DNA of 42,213 nt from an uncultured Clostridia bacterium (GTDB lineage: Bacteria > Bacillota > Clostridia > Oscillospirales > Acutalibacteraceae): positions 1 through 42,213 of the forward strand of contig CAMVQZ010000010.1 in NCBI GenBank assembly GCA_947169745.1, written 5' to 3'. This document shows, piece after piece, positions 23,280 to 32,044 of the stretch. Made by a program: the position numbers and the translations under genes. Position 1 is the first letter of the stretch. Every line of letters begins with the position of its first letter. The notes beneath the pieces are model-generated. The model was given only the letters and a program-made list of their open reading frames with translations, did not search any database and had not been told where the DNA came from.

Positions 23280-25667
23280 TTACTCTGTACCCTTCAGGGC
23301 TTCTACCATATCTATTTTCCTGTTCTTTTTTGCTACCATAAGACCCACAAGCAAAGATACGCCAAAGGTCAGCAATACAGAAACACAATATGTCAGAGGT
23401 CCCAGCATCAGCTTCAATTCATACTCTCCTGCAAGGGCAAGAAGCAGCCATTCAAGAACTCCTACACCTGCCGGAAGTCCGATAATAACACCTATTACCG
23501 TAAGCCATAAATTCTGTGATATCAGCAGACGGCCGATCTGTTTATTTCGGAAGCCGAGGACTTTCAGGGTAGCAAGCTCACGGGAACGCTCCACATAACT
23601 CATAATGCCGAGATTGTAAAGCACAACAATACCAAGCACAGCCGCCGCAATAACAAGTATTATTACCATTCCGTCCATGATAGACACAAAGCTGTTAAAG
23701 GTTTTCATAAGCTGTACCTTGTCCTGCTTGCCGGCAATCAGATCGGAAGAAGGTATGTCTCCTGTTTTTCTGTCGGTATAAATTGCTGTGGGAGTATATT
23801 CAATCCCCAGCTTATCGGCTAATGTATCCGTCATTGTAACGCTTTCGGTCATAACTGAACGGTTGTAACCGACAACCTTTGCGGTATAGGTTTCTTTTGA
23901 TCCATAGGGTGAAAATGTAATATTCTCCCCTATCCTTGCCTTATTCTTCAGTCTGAGACAAAGATAGACTCCCTCGTCACTCAGAGCAATGCGATGGTTG
24001 CCTTCGTCAATAACATTGTACATATCCTTCGGGTTGTGAACGATATCAAGGCTTACCGTATCTCCCTCAAGACTTATTCCGCTCAGGCTTTCCCAGTCGC
24101 CGTCAAGCTCAGATGCAAGGGACTTTGCCTTTTTGCTGTCTGCATTATCAACAAGATTGACCTTCACTGCATAATTGGAAATATCCTTGTCAAGAAGATC
24201 GAGAAAACCTGCCATTGTATCACGCATTCCGAGACCGCCTACCATCAGCACCATACAGCCCACAATGCCGAAGAGCGTCATAAAGGAGCGGCTTTTATGG
24301 CGGCTGAGATCACGCAGGTTCCATTTTGTTCCGAAACGCATTTTATCCCATAGCTTTGTATGTTCAAGTAATGTTTTCCGCATTTTCTTCGGTGTGTAAG
24401 GACGGAGAGCTTCTGCGGCTGTTCCTCTGAGCTGACGGTGAACCGAAAGAAAGCTTATCAGCGTAAGTAATATTATTGTGCCGAGCATTACGGGATAGCA
24501 GAAAAACGGTGTTGCCGCCGTCCAGTCCGGCATATCAAAATAGGTTCCCATCATACCGTTTTCGCTCATCACTGACTTGCACACAAGATATCCGAGCCCC
24601 ATTCCCAGGGCTGTTCCCGCAAGACCGATAAACAGCCCGTATGAGGTATAGTGCCGGAGAATACGGCGGTTTTTGAAGCCAAGCGCCTTGAGTGTACCTA
24701 TCTGGATTTTCTCTTTGGTAGCGATACGGTGCATGGTCGTTACCATTGTAAGAATGGCAATAGCGAGGAACAGAACAGGAAGTACAGACCCCATTGTCTT
24801 GCCCTCATCCGATTCTCCCTTTGCTTCCTTATATACAACATGGTCGGTCTTTGACGTAACCATGATCGTACGTCCCAGCTTATTTTTTACAGCCTCCTCA
24901 AGGGTTTCCTTGTCAAGGTCAGACAAAAGATTGATCTGAGCATATACCTTGTTTTCTGCTTCTGTCATGGCTTTATCCGTCAGAAGCTCATCAAGCTTCT
25001 CCTGCATCATATTTTCCGGAACGCCTGCTTTTCGCAGTTCTTCAGTCATAGTTTCTGTCATTTTTTCTCTAAGAACAGAGCGAAGCTTTACGGGGGAAAT
25101 ATATGCATAGCCGAAGGAATTATAATCCGGCATAAGCTGATTTTTGTCCGCAACACATATCATATGCTCGCCGGATTTTATAAGACCTGCAATTTTTCCG
25201 CTGATGTCAAGCCCCTGATATTCAAGGGTCAGCTCATCGCCGGTTTTATAATTATTGGCAGCGGCAAATTTATCCGACAGCCAGAAGCCGTCGCCGTTTT
25301 TGTCATACTTTGCTCCCTCTGTTACGACAACGGTAGAAACTGTATAATTCTCGCTGACATCAAGAGCAAGGGATTTATTTGTCTTTCCTTTCAGGTCAAG
25401 ATTGACAGAAAGAAATCTTGTCGCCGCATTTACGCCGTCGATGCCTGATATTTTGTCAAGCTCTTCGTCAGTAAATCCGTCCTGGGAATATAAACGATAA
25501 TCTGCATAATTCGTATCAGCAAAGAACCTCGATGTATCGTATTCAATGGTATACCATTCCATATTGAAGCCGAGAAAAATACCTATGCCCAGGGTTATCA
25601 TAATTATCATGGAGATAAACTGCGCCTTATAGCTCCATGCAGTACGAAACAATTTGCGTGTCAGCAT
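23280..25667 (-). CDS. FtsX-like ABC transporter permease
   Basis: 795 aa from the ATG at 25667-25665, which overlaps the ATPase stop (TAATG) and lies 7 nt after GAGGTGG; the ATG at 25673 is too close to that site. It has one N-terminal membrane helix, a long extracytoplasmic domain (about 45-265), an FtsX permease block of helices (about 280-410), a second extracytoplasmic domain, and a second FtsX block near the end. This is the two-unit permease type that pairs with MacB/LolD-like ATPases, the class used for lipids, peptides or drugs, not classic metal import. It lies at the end of the HMA protein-ATPase-permease operon, whose promoter carries DtxR-type operators. Confidence 0.92.
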   Translation of the reverse strand: MLTRKLFRTAWSYKAQFISMIIMITLGIGIFLGFNMEWYTIEYDTSRFFADTNYADYRLYSQDGFTDEELDKISGIDGVNAATRFLSVNLDLKGKTNKSLALDVSENYTVSTVVVTEGAKYDKNGDGFWLSDKFAAANNYKTGDELTLEYQGLDISGKIAGLIKSGEHMICVADKNQLMPDYNSFGYAYISPVKLRSVLREKMTETMTEELRKAGVPENMMQEKLDELLTDKAMTEAENKVYAQINLLSDLDKETLEEAVKNKLGRTIMVTSKTDHVVYKEAKGESDEGKTMGSVLPVLFLAIAILTMVTTMHRIATKEKIQIGTLKALGFKNRRILRHYTSYGLFIGLAGTALGMGLGYLVCKSVMSENGMMGTYFDMPDWTAATPFFCYPVMLGTIILLTLISFLSVHRQLRGTAAEALRPYTPKKMRKTLLEHTKLWDKMRFGTKWNLRDLSRHKSRSFMTLFGIVGCMVLMVGGLGMRDTMAGFLDLLDKDISNYAVKVNLVDNADSKKAKSLASELDGDWESLSGISLEGDTVSLDIVHNPKDMYNVIDEGNHRIALSDEGVYLCLRLKNKARIGENITFSPYGSKETYTAKVVGYNRSVMTESVTMTDTLADKLGIEYTPTAIYTDRKTGDIPSSDLIAGKQDKVQLMKTFNSFVSIMDGMVIILVIAAAVLGIVVLYNLGIMSYVERSRELATLKVLGFRNKQIGRLLISQNLWLTVIGVIIGLPAGVGVLEWLLLALAGEYELKLMLGPLTYCVSVLLTFGVSLLVGLMVAKKNRKIDMVEALKGTE

Positions 25668-26368
25668 TACCATTCCACCTCGTCTGCACTCATCGGGGCT
25701 TTCTGTTCCTCAATAGAGCGTATTTTTCCGTTTTTTACCCGGATTATCACATCTGCCATTTTTGCAATGCTCTGGTTATGGGTAACAATTACGATAGTCT
25801 TGCCATAGCTTTTTGCCATTTTCAGCAGCAGCTTCAGCACCATTACGCCCGTTTCCGAATCAAGGGCACCGGTGGGTTCATCACAGAGGAGAATCCGGGG
25901 ATTCTTGCACAGTGCCCTTGCGATAGACACTCTCTGCTGCTCGCCGCCTGAAAGCTCAGACGGGAAGTTGTGCATATGGTCGGAAAGCCCCACTTCCTCT
26001 ATCATCTGCTTTGCATCAAGATGGTTCTTTGAGATTTCCGAAACCAGTTCGACATTCTCATAGACCGTCAGTGTGGGTATCAGGTTATAGAACTGAAAGA
26101 CAAAGCCTACTGTTGACGCACGGAAATCTGACAGCTCATTATCGCTGAGCCGGGAAATATCCTTATCGTTTACGGTGATAGTTCCGCTTGTGGGGCTGTC
26201 AAGACCACCCAGCATATTCAGCAGCGTACTTTTTCCTGCACCCGACGGTCCGAGAATAACAACGAATTTTCCCTCGTCAAGAGTGAAGCTGACATTATCC
26301 AGCGCCTTTAGTTCATGCTCGCCTGTTTTGTAAACCCTCGTTACATTATCGAATTTTACTATGGACAT
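25667..26368 (-). CDS. ABC transporter ATPase, MacB/LolD type
   Basis: 233 aa. Walker [10 protein letters not shown] near residue 40, signature [15 protein letters not shown] near 139, Walker [13 protein letters not shown] near 160, and the switch His in VTHNQ near 197. All catalytic motifs are intact. Start ATG at 26368 behind GGAGAG. It energises the overlapping permease gene. It is 15 bp downstream of the HMA-like gene. Confidence 0.95.
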   Translation of the reverse strand: MSIVKFDNVTRVYKTGEHELKALDNVSFTLDEGKFVVILGPSGAGKSTLLNMLGGLDSPTSGTITVNDKDISRLSDNELSDFRASTVGFVFQFYNLIPTLTVYENVELVSEISKNHLDAKQMIEEVGLSDHMHNFPSELSGGEQQRVSIARALCKNPRILLCDEPTGALDSETGVMVLKLLLKMAKSYGKTIVIVTHNQSIAKMADVIIRVKNGKIRSIEEQKAPMSADEVEW

Positions 26369-26383
26369 TTCTGATCTCTCCTT

Positions 26384-26644
26384 TTATTTCTTTCTGCCAG
26401 ACAGTGAGAATCCTTTCTTTTCATAAGGCTCCGTCTTTATTTCAAGCACCTTGTAGCCGGTTTTGTATATTTCATCAAAAAGAAGGTTTTCATCAGGCAT
26501 TTCTTCACTGATGATCTCGGTCGTTCCTTTGCTGTGCGAAGAGCTGACCTTCTTTACATCGAAATGATGACGGACAGTATCATTGATATGACATTCGCAC
26601 ATAGAACACATCATTCCGTCTATTCTGAGTATGGTTCTGAACAT
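26384..26644 (-). CDS. Heavy-metal-associated (HMA-like) domain protein
   Basis: 86 aa. GMMCSMCECHI near residue 10 is the metal-binding loop (MxCxxC) of HMA-fold proteins, and VKKVSSSHSKGTTEIISEE is the following strand pair. This size and an N-terminal single HMA domain fit a soluble metallochaperone or sensor. It heads the operon with the ABC exporter, directly under a DtxR-box promoter, so it is probably linked to transition-metal status. Which metal is bound cannot be told. Confidence 0.8.
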   Translation of the reverse strand: MFRTILRIDGMMCSMCECHINDTVRHHFDVKKVSSSHSKGTTEIISEEMPDENLLFDEIYKTGYKVLEIKTEPYEKKGFSLSGRKK

Positions 26645-26919
26645 AACACTGCCTCCGCTATCATATTTTAGTCCTTTATTTTCTCGTTTTCAATACAGAG
26701 TACATTACCTGCGTCACGCTGGCCACAGCCCTGACAGGTTGCTATACGCAGTTTTTTTGACTTCCGGCGTTTTTATTTCTCTGACAGCAAGCGTCTGTTT
26801 TCTCCCGGATTATTTTTACGCCGACTGCGCCGGATCCGTAAGATGCTGTACCGCACGCCTGCAGCCATCGGTTATTGTTTCAGCAAGCGACTTAGTTAAA
26901 ATTGCTTATACAACATAAG
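26645..26919 (-). other. Long leader of the HMA-ABC operon with decayed short frames
   Basis: About 275 nt lie between the promoter and the HMA gene. On the minus strand one frame reads a 31-codon stretch (MAAGVRYSILRI...) to a TAA, then continues with KKLRIATCQGCGQRDAGNV...ENEKIKD to a second stop. The CQGCGQ motif suggests a small Cys protein that has lost its start, but I see no ribosome binding site. It may be a gene remnant or a plain leader. Confidence 0.3.
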
Positions 26920-26964
26920 TTAGATAACACTAATCATTATAGTTAGGTAGATCTAACTTGTCAA
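26920..26964 (-). promoter_or_regulatory. DtxR-box promoter of the HMA-ABC operon
   Basis: On the minus strand TTGACA (26964-26959) and TATAAT (26941-26936) are both perfect and exactly 17 bp apart. The spacer is filled by an operator TTAGATCTACCTAA (26956-26943). A second operator, TTAGTGTTATCTAA (26933-26920), covers the expected start of transcription. Binding at either would block RNA polymerase directly. Confidence 0.85.
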
Positions 26965-27061
26965 GACTTTTTTTAAGGAAAAACCGACCTGACTTTATCA
27001 TCAGATCAGCTCAGTATATTATTTTGTTTTTATATCAATCGTAAGGATATATCAGAAGCAT

Positions 27062-27484
27062 TCATAACTGCTTGATAAATCTCAGTTGCTCTTTCTCATT
27101 GCAATATCCATTATTACGATAAAACATATGGGCTTCTTTTCTTGTACTGCCGGAGTTTAATCTCATCAAGGCTATATTTCTGCTTTTAGCCCATTTTTCT
27201 GCCGCCGACAATAGTTTTTTACCTATACCCTGCCTGCGGTATTCTTTTGATACAGCGAGTCCTAAAATATTCGCCATAGTGGGAGCATATAATACTTCAT
27301 ACTTTTCAACATGAATAAAGCCAACTATTTTATCATCAACAAATGCAACGAAAACACCTTCCCGGTTATGATCTGATTCAGACAATCGGGTTTTTACTAT
27401 TTCTTTGTCACAATCATATCCCAGATCATTTTTGCATAGATCATATATTTCTTCAAAATCATCTGTCAGAGCTTCTCTTATCAA
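27062..27484 (-). CDS. GNAT-family N-acetyltransferase
   Basis: 140 aa, starting at a TTG (27484) placed 9 nt after GGAGG. The acetyl-CoA pyrophosphate loop is KEYRRQGIGKKLLSAAE (R/Q-x-x-G-x-G/A) near residue 82, after the strand ILGLAVS. The end, GSTRKEAHMFYRNNGYC, matches GNAT motif B. The substrate is unknown; the length and layout fit small-molecule acetyltransferases. It diverges from feo and seems to be a single-gene unit. Confidence 0.88.
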   Translation of the reverse strand: MIREALTDDFEEIYDLCKNDLGYDCDKEIVKTRLSESDHNREGVFVAFVDDKIVGFIHVEKYEVLYAPTMANILGLAVSKEYRRQGIGKKLLSAAEKWAKSRNIALMRLNSGSTRKEAHMFYRNNGYCNEKEQLRFIKQL

Positions 27485-27749
27485 TTCTGATTTCCTCCGT
27501 ATATATTTTTTTCAATTATACCATAAATTTCTACAAACTTGTGCCGAAAGACGAATATAGTATTAAAATTATCAAACGCTCTCTCAGCCGTTTATTGAGG
27601 ATGCAAATCCTCCGAAACAGCTGACGGCAAGAGGCTGTTATACCATACCAACCCTGCCAAAAGCTGAACTTTTTCATGTTTTAAAGAGGAAAACACTGCA
27701 CAATTCTGCGTTTAGTCCGAAACAATATTTTTTAATATAAGTTTTTTAC
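27485..27749 (+). other. Intergenic stretch with an unidentified open fragment
   Basis: Between the GNAT gene and the feo promoter. From about 27567 to 27738 one plus-strand frame is open (TLSQPFIEDANPPKQL, LTARGCYTIPTL) but has no start codon with a ribosome binding site. It may be the tail of a deleted gene. Otherwise nothing was recognised. Confidence 0.25.
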
Positions 27750-27860
27750 TTGACAAAACAAGTTAGTTGTATTAAACTATATAAAGATAAAATTAGATTT
27801 ATCTAATTAAAACCGATGATTTTCGGTTTTTTATTAAAGCAATCGGTTAGATATATCTAA
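27750..27860 (+). promoter_or_regulatory. feo promoter with three DtxR-type operators
   Basis: TTGACA (27750-27755) and TAAACT (27773-27778), 17 bp apart, with a weak site TTAGTTGTATTAA in the spacer (about 27763-27775). Two strong sites lie downstream: TTAGATTTATCTAA (27793-27806) and the perfect palindrome TTAGATATATCTAA (27847-27860), the latter just before GGAGGG. A terminator-like hairpin lies between them. The likely repressor is the DtxR-family protein at 31354-31740, with Fe(II) as co-repressor. Confidence 0.82.
27809..27832 (+). terminator. Terminator-like hairpin in the feo leader
   Basis: AAAACCGA (27809-27816), loop of 6, TCGGTTTT (27823-27830), then TT. It lies after the promoter and before feoA, so it would act as an attenuator if functional, or it ends upstream read-through. 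Confidence 0.55.
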
Positions 27861-27883
27861 GCGATAAAAAGGAGGGAAATGCT

Positions 27884-28102
27884 ATGATGCCGCTGTCTCT
27901 GGCAGATATGGGCGAGGAAAAAATCATTATGAAGGTAGGCGGCTCGCCGGAAGTCAGAAAGCATCTGGAAACGCTGGGATTTGTCAGCGGCTGCCCTGTG
28001 AGTATCGTGAATACCTTCGGCGGTAATATCATCGTCAATATCAAGGATACAAGGGTGGCTGTAAGCCGCGGGATGGCACAGAAGATCATGCTGTCAGACT
28101 AA
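27884..28102 (+). CDS. feoA: FeoA-like ferrous iron transport protein (first copy)
   Basis: 72 aa, ATG at 27884 behind AAGGAGGG. It is an SH3-like FeoA domain: MPLSLADMGEEKIIMKVGG, a conserved helix-turn VRKHLETLGFVSGCPVSIVN, and GGNIIVNIKDTRVAVSRGMAQKIML. FeoA is a small cytoplasmic partner that supports FeoB; its exact action is unsettled. Two different feoA genes in tandem before feoB are common in Clostridia. It is directly under the DtxR-box promoter. Confidence 0.95.
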   Translation: MMPLSLADMGEEKIIMKVGGSPEVRKHLETLGFVSGCPVSIVNTFGGNIIVNIKDTRVAVSRGMAQKIMLSD

Positions 28103-28154
28103 GTATAGTCTTTTCAGGTATATCAGAAAAAATTCAGCAATAAGGAGAAAGAAA

Positions 28155-28388
28155 ATGAAAACACTCAGGCAGGCACAGGTCGGACAGACCGTAAGGGTAG
28201 TAAAGCTCCACGGAGAAGGCGCACTCAGACGCAGGATGATGGATATGGGTATCACAAAGGGAACGGAAATATATATCCGGAAAATTGCTCCCCTGGGCGA
28301 TCCCGTCGAGGTCAATATCAGAGGCTACGAGCTGACCCTCAGGAAAGAGGATGCCGGGATCGTGGAAATAGAAACGGAGGAAAACTAA
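28155..28388 (+). CDS. feoA: FeoA ferrous iron transport protein (second copy)
   Basis: 77 aa, ATG at 28155 behind AAGGAGAAAG. FeoA family: VGQTVRVVKLHGEGALRRRMMDMGITKGTEIYIRK and DPVEVNIRGYELTLRKEDAGIVEIE. It differs clearly from the first copy, so the pair is an old duplication with possible division of roles. The gap to feoB is one base (stop at 28388, ATG at 28390), indicating tight co-translation. Confidence 0.96.
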   Translation: MKTLRQAQVGQTVRVVKLHGEGALRRRMMDMGITKGTEIYIRKIAPLGDPVEVNIRGYELTLRKEDAGIVEIETEEN

Positions 28389-28389
28389 A

Positions 28390-30837
28390 ATGGCTATCAG
28401 AATAGCTCTTGCCGGAAACCCGAACTGCGGCAAGACAACACTTTTCAATCTGCTGACAGGTACCCATCAGTATGTGGGAAACTGGCCGGGAGTTACGGTG
28501 GAGAAAAAGGAAGGCAAGCTGAAAAAGCATACTGACGTAAAGGTCACAGACCTTCCGGGTATATATTCCCTGTCCCCTTATACTCCCGAAGAAGTGGTGG
28601 CAAGGAATTATCTGACAGAGGAAAAGCCGGAGGTGATACTAAACATCGTTGACGGCTCCCATATCGAGCGAAATCTGTACCTTACTACACAGCTTCTGGA
28701 GCTTGGCATACCTGTTGTTGTGGCTGTCAATATGATGGATATTGTCCGTAAAAGCGGTGATAAGATAAAAACCGCTGAGCTTTCAAAATTACTCGGCTGT
28801 CCGGTAGTAGAAATATCCGCACTGAAGAATCAGGGCACAGACAAGGCAATAGAGGAATGTATGAAAGCTGCCGAGGGCGCAAAGCCTGTGCCTCAGCACA
28901 CCTTTTCGGGACCGGTAGAACACGCAATCGCCCATATTGAAGAAGCTGTTCTGCATGACAGACCGGAACAGCAGCAGAGATGGTATGCTATCAAGCTTTT
29001 TGAGCGTGACGAAAAAATAATTGAAAAGCTTGGTATCAGCGAGGAAACGCTGAAGCATATCGAAGAAGATATCAAAAAAGCCGAAACGGAAATGGATGAC
29101 GATGCCGAAAGCATTATCACCAATGCAAGATATGAATACATCGGCACTCTGATGAAGAAGTGTTATCACAAGAAGAACAGCAAGGCACTGACTGTTTCGG
29201 ACAAGATCGACAAGGTCGTTACCAACAGGATTCTTGCTCTGCCGATATTTGTTATCGTCATGTTTCTTGTCTATTCTCTGGTTATGATGCCTGTTCCTAT
29301 GCCCTGGGGCGATTCCCTTGGCACGATCATGACAGACTGGGCAAATGACGGCGTATTCGGTGACGAGGGATGGTATCTGTTCGGTATCGGTCAGGGTGAC
29401 TACGATACGGCAATGGACGAGTATGCCGAAAAAAATATCTGGACAAACGAATTCAAAGCCGATATCGACAAGGCTGTGAAGGCGGATGCTCTTGGTGCAG
29501 AGGATATTTCGGGAGCTATCGAGGACGGCAGCTTTTCCGATTTTGACGAAGCCTATGGGACATATTCCTCTTCCCTTGAGGAATACTTTACGGAAAACAA
29601 TATTGAATATACCTTCACTGATATTTATGATGAGGCAACAGGCGAGGACGCGCAGGAGCTTCCCGAAAAGGCTTCCTACGGCGTATTCGTAAAGAGTATC
29701 CCTGCACTTCTGGAGCCTGCCTTTGAAAATGCTCCCTCGTGGCTGCACGGTCTGGTGTTTGACGGAATTATCGGCGGTGTGGGGGCTGTGCTTGGCTTTG
29801 TTCCCCAGATGCTTCTGCTGTTCCTGTTCCTTGCGTTTTTAGAGGGCTGCGGCTATATGGCAAGAATTGCTTTCGTGCTGGACAGGGTATTCAGACGCTT
29901 CGGTCTTTCCGGAAAGTCGTTTATCCCGATGCTTGTAGGATCCGGCTGCGGCGTTCCGGGTATTATGGCGTCACGAACAATAGAAAGCCAGCGTGACCGC
30001 CGTATGACTATAATGACTACCACCTTTATCCCCTGCGGCGCAAAAATGCCCATAATCGCCCTGCTGACTGCCGCTCTGTTCGGAGGCGCATGGTGGGTAG
30101 CTCCCAGCGCATACTTCCTTGGTGTTGCAGCTATCATCATTTCCGGCATCATGCTCAAAAAGACAAAAATGTTTGCCGGTGATCCTGCTCCCTTTGTTAT
30201 GGAGCTTCCGGCTTATCATCTCCCCACAGTCGGCAGTATTCTCCGTTCTATGTGGGAGCGCGGCTGGTCGTTCATCAAGAAAGCAGGAACGATCATTCTT
30301 ATCTCGTCCGTGCTTATCTGGCTGGGAAATACTCTCGGCTGGAATGACGGAGTATTCGGCTACTATGAGGAATTCGGCGACGACGGTCTGAGCATTCTCA
30401 ACGCTATCGGAAACGCTATATGCTGGATATTCGCTCCTCTGGGCTTCGGCGAAGCTACTGCAACAGTCGCAACTATCATGGGACTTGTGGCAAAGGAGGA
30501 GGTCGTCGGTGTATTCGGTGTGCTTGATTTCAAGGGACTTGCTCCCCTTGCCGGATATTCCTTCCTCGCCTTCAACCTTCTCTGTGCCCCATGCTTTGCA
30601 GCTATCGGCGCTATCAAAAGAGAAATGAACAGCGCAAAATGGACGCTCTTTGCAGTGGGCTATCAGTGTATATTTGCCTATGCAACGGCGCTGATGATAT
30701 ATCAGTTCGGTCTGCTGTTTACAGGCAGCGTTAATATCATCGGGCTTATCGCAGCTATTCTTGTGCTTGGTATTATCTGCTTTATGGTATTCAGACCTAC
30801 ACCAAAATCACATAAGCTGAAAGCTTCGACCGCCTGA
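28390..30837 (+). CDS. feoB: FeoB ferrous iron transporter
   Basis: 815 aa. The N-terminal GTPase domain has G1 GNPNCGKTT (residues 9-17), G3 DLPG near 55 and G4 NMMD near 115, followed by the guanine-dissociation-inhibitor helices. Residues from about 280 form the polytopic membrane domain with the paired Gate motifs (FVPQMLLLFLFLAFLEGCGYMARIAFVLDR; GSGCGVPGIMASRTI; PCGAKMPI). An acidic insertion of about 130 residues (about 325-455, rich in D and E) lies in the first extracytoplasmic loop, as in many Firmicutes FeoB. It imports Fe(II) through the cytoplasmic membrane. It is cotranscribed with two feoA genes and followed by a Cys-rich partner. Confidence 0.97.
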   Translation: MAIRIALAGNPNCGKTTLFNLLTGTHQYVGNWPGVTVEKKEGKLKKHTDVKVTDLPGIYSLSPYTPEEVVARNYLTEEKPEVILNIVDGSHIERNLYLTTQLLELGIPVVVAVNMMDIVRKSGDKIKTAELSKLLGCPVVEISALKNQGTDKAIEECMKAAEGAKPVPQHTFSGPVEHAIAHIEEAVLHDRPEQQQRWYAIKLFERDEKIIEKLGISEETLKHIEEDIKKAETEMDDDAESIITNARYEYIGTLMKKCYHKKNSKALTVSDKIDKVVTNRILALPIFVIVMFLVYSLVMMPVPMPWGDSLGTIMTDWANDGVFGDEGWYLFGIGQGDYDTAMDEYAEKNIWTNEFKADIDKAVKADALGAEDISGAIEDGSFSDFDEAYGTYSSSLEEYFTENNIEYTFTDIYDEATGEDAQELPEKASYGVFVKSIPALLEPAFENAPSWLHGLVFDGIIGGVGAVLGFVPQMLLLFLFLAFLEGCGYMARIAFVLDRVFRRFGLSGKSFIPMLVGSGCGVPGIMASRTIESQRDRRMTIMTTTFIPCGAKMPIIALLTAALFGGAWWVAPSAYFLGVAAIIISGIMLKKTKMFAGDPAPFVMELPAYHLPTVGSILRSMWERGWSFIKKAGTIILISSVLIWLGNTLGWNDGVFGYYEEFGDDGLSILNAIGNAICWIFAPLGFGEATATVATIMGLVAKEEVVGVFGVLDFKGLAPLAGYSFLAFNLLCAPCFAAIGAIKREMNSAKWTLFAVGYQCIFAYATALMIYQFGLLFTGSVNIIGLIAAILVLGIICFMVFRPTPKSHKLKASTA

Positions 30838-30947
30838 AGCAGCATGTTGCCGCACCCGATTTCGCGCTGAAGGTGATTTCAAAAACATACTCAGTGTCCG
30901 TGAGTCAAAGATATGACACTCTATGGATTATTTATCGTCAGGATGTG

Positions 30948-31142
30948 ATGTTTATTATGATCGAATGGTTTGCAGAAAATTTTATAACAATTATTATTAC
31001 AGCTGTCGTTGCTGCGGTGCTTGCGCTTGATATCATCTACCTTATCAGGCAGCACAGAAAGGGCGGCTTGTGCAGCGGATGCCAGGGTTGCAGCGGCTGC
31101 GGAGAATGCGGACACTGCGGCGGTAAGGATGCTGACAAATAA
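30948..31142 (+). CDS. FeoB-associated Cys-rich membrane protein
   Basis: 64 aa from the ATG at 30948 with AGGA 5 nt upstream (the ATG at 30957 is also possible); the longer frame from 30873 has no convincing site. One N-terminal membrane helix (FITIIITAVVAAVLALDIIYLI) is followed by a short basic segment and a cytoplasmic Cys tail, CSGCQGCSGCGECGHCGG. This is the FeoB-associated Cys-rich family found after feoB in Clostridia. The cysteines could pass Fe(II) or hold an Fe-S cluster. It lies 110 bp after feoB, before the shared terminator. Confidence 0.88.
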   Translation: MFIMIEWFAENFITIIITAVVAAVLALDIIYLIRQHRKGGLCSGCQGCSGCGECGHCGGKDADK

Positions 31143-31293
31143 TTAATACTAATATTCGGTAGAACACATTAATATCTTTGGCGGTAACTTCCGCATAACT
31201 TCGTTATCATCCTTGCTTGGCATCCTCTGCCTCGTTCTGCGAAATTTACCGCTCAAATCTGATTAAAGCATCTTCAAATATCAGTATAAAAAA

Positions 31294-31336
31294 GATCCTG
31301 TATCAACAGACAAAAATCTGTGATGCAGGATCCTTT
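31294..31336. terminator. Bidirectional terminator between feo and the DtxR gene
   Basis: GATCCTGTATCAACAGA (31294-31310) pairs imperfectly with TCTGTGATGCAGGATC (31317-31332), flanked by AAAAAA on the left and CTTTT on the right. It can end both the feo operon and the convergent dtxR-type gene. Confidence 0.85.
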
Positions 31337-31353
31337 TATGTATATTCTGATTA

Positions 31354-31740
31354 TCAATTTGTTGTGTAGGTTTCAAGATGTCTGCAAAGCGCATCAAAGG
31401 TTTCCGGACTGATGTCATGCTCTATTTTGCATGCGTCCTCTTCGGCAATATCCTCCGGAACACCAAGACGTATAAAAAGCTCTGTCAGAGTATTATGACG
31501 GGCATATATCTTCTCGGCTATCTCTAATCCCTTTTCAGTAATGGTGATATAATTGTTCGCATCCATTGTTATATAGCCTTTTTCCCTCAGGCGCTTGGTA
31601 GTATATGTTACACTTGGCTTGGTTATTCCCAGATAGTGAGCCACATCAACGGATCTGACTTCGCCGTTCTTTTTCTTTAGTATAAGCATCGCTTCGAGAT
31701 AATCTTCGGCTGTTTTTTCTGAATTGATATCCGGTCTCAT
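31354..31740 (-). CDS. DtxR/MntR-family metal-dependent repressor
   Basis: 128 aa from the ATG at 31740 behind CAGGAGG; the upstream in-frame start at 31776 lies in the promoter. N-terminal winged helix-turn-helix: SEKTAEDYLEAMLIL, VRSVDVAHYLGITKPSVTYTTKRLREKGYI. Dimerisation and metal-binding part: EIAEKIYARHNTLTELFIRLGV, AEEDACKIEHDISPETFDAL, with the usual His, Glu, Cys and His ligands. The short form without an SH3-like third domain is like MntR. Its location next to feo and the operators at three nearby promoters make it the probable iron- (or manganese-) sensing repressor of the block. Its own promoter has no obvious operator. Confidence 0.92.
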   Translation of the reverse strand: MRPDINSEKTAEDYLEAMLILKKKNGEVRSVDVAHYLGITKPSVTYTTKRLREKGYITMDANNYITITEKGLEIAEKIYARHNTLTELFIRLGVPEDIAEEDACKIEHDISPETFDALCRHLETYTTN

Positions 31741-31779
31741 TAGTACCTCCTGTTTGATAGAATTGGTTTGATACACTAA

Positions 31780-31808
31780 ATTATATCATTCCGGGACAAA
31801 CTTTACAA
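31780..31808 (-). promoter_or_regulatory. Promoter of the DtxR-family gene
   Basis: On the minus strand TTGTAA (31808-31803) and TATAAT (31785-31780), spacer 17 bp, about 40 bp before the ATG at 31740. From 31809 to 32044 a minus-strand frame is open (SALPLWKDSALKKHYADPLD, PRFVQSICFVGREKV) without a start codon; it may be a gene fragment, and I recognise nothing else there. Confidence 0.6.
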
Positions 31809-32044
31809 CAGGTTTTTTATCAACAAGGATTTTACTGCACATTTCCTCAGATCCACAGAATGTAGAAAATTGCGGTTGATATATTCACCTGCAAATTGCT
31901 GACCTTTTCTCGTCCCACAAAACAGATACTCTGCACGAAGCGAGGCTGTAATGCGAGAAAATCAAGCGGATCCGCATAATGTTTTTTCAGAGCAGAATCC
32001 TTCCAGAGGGGAAGTGCACTTTCAGGTGTATCCGTACTTATCGT

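Noticed and set aside
31809-32044. Open minus-strand stretch upstream of the DtxR-type gene as a coding gene
   Set aside because: No start codon with ribosome binding site and no recognised family; kept only as a possible fragment in the promoter entry.
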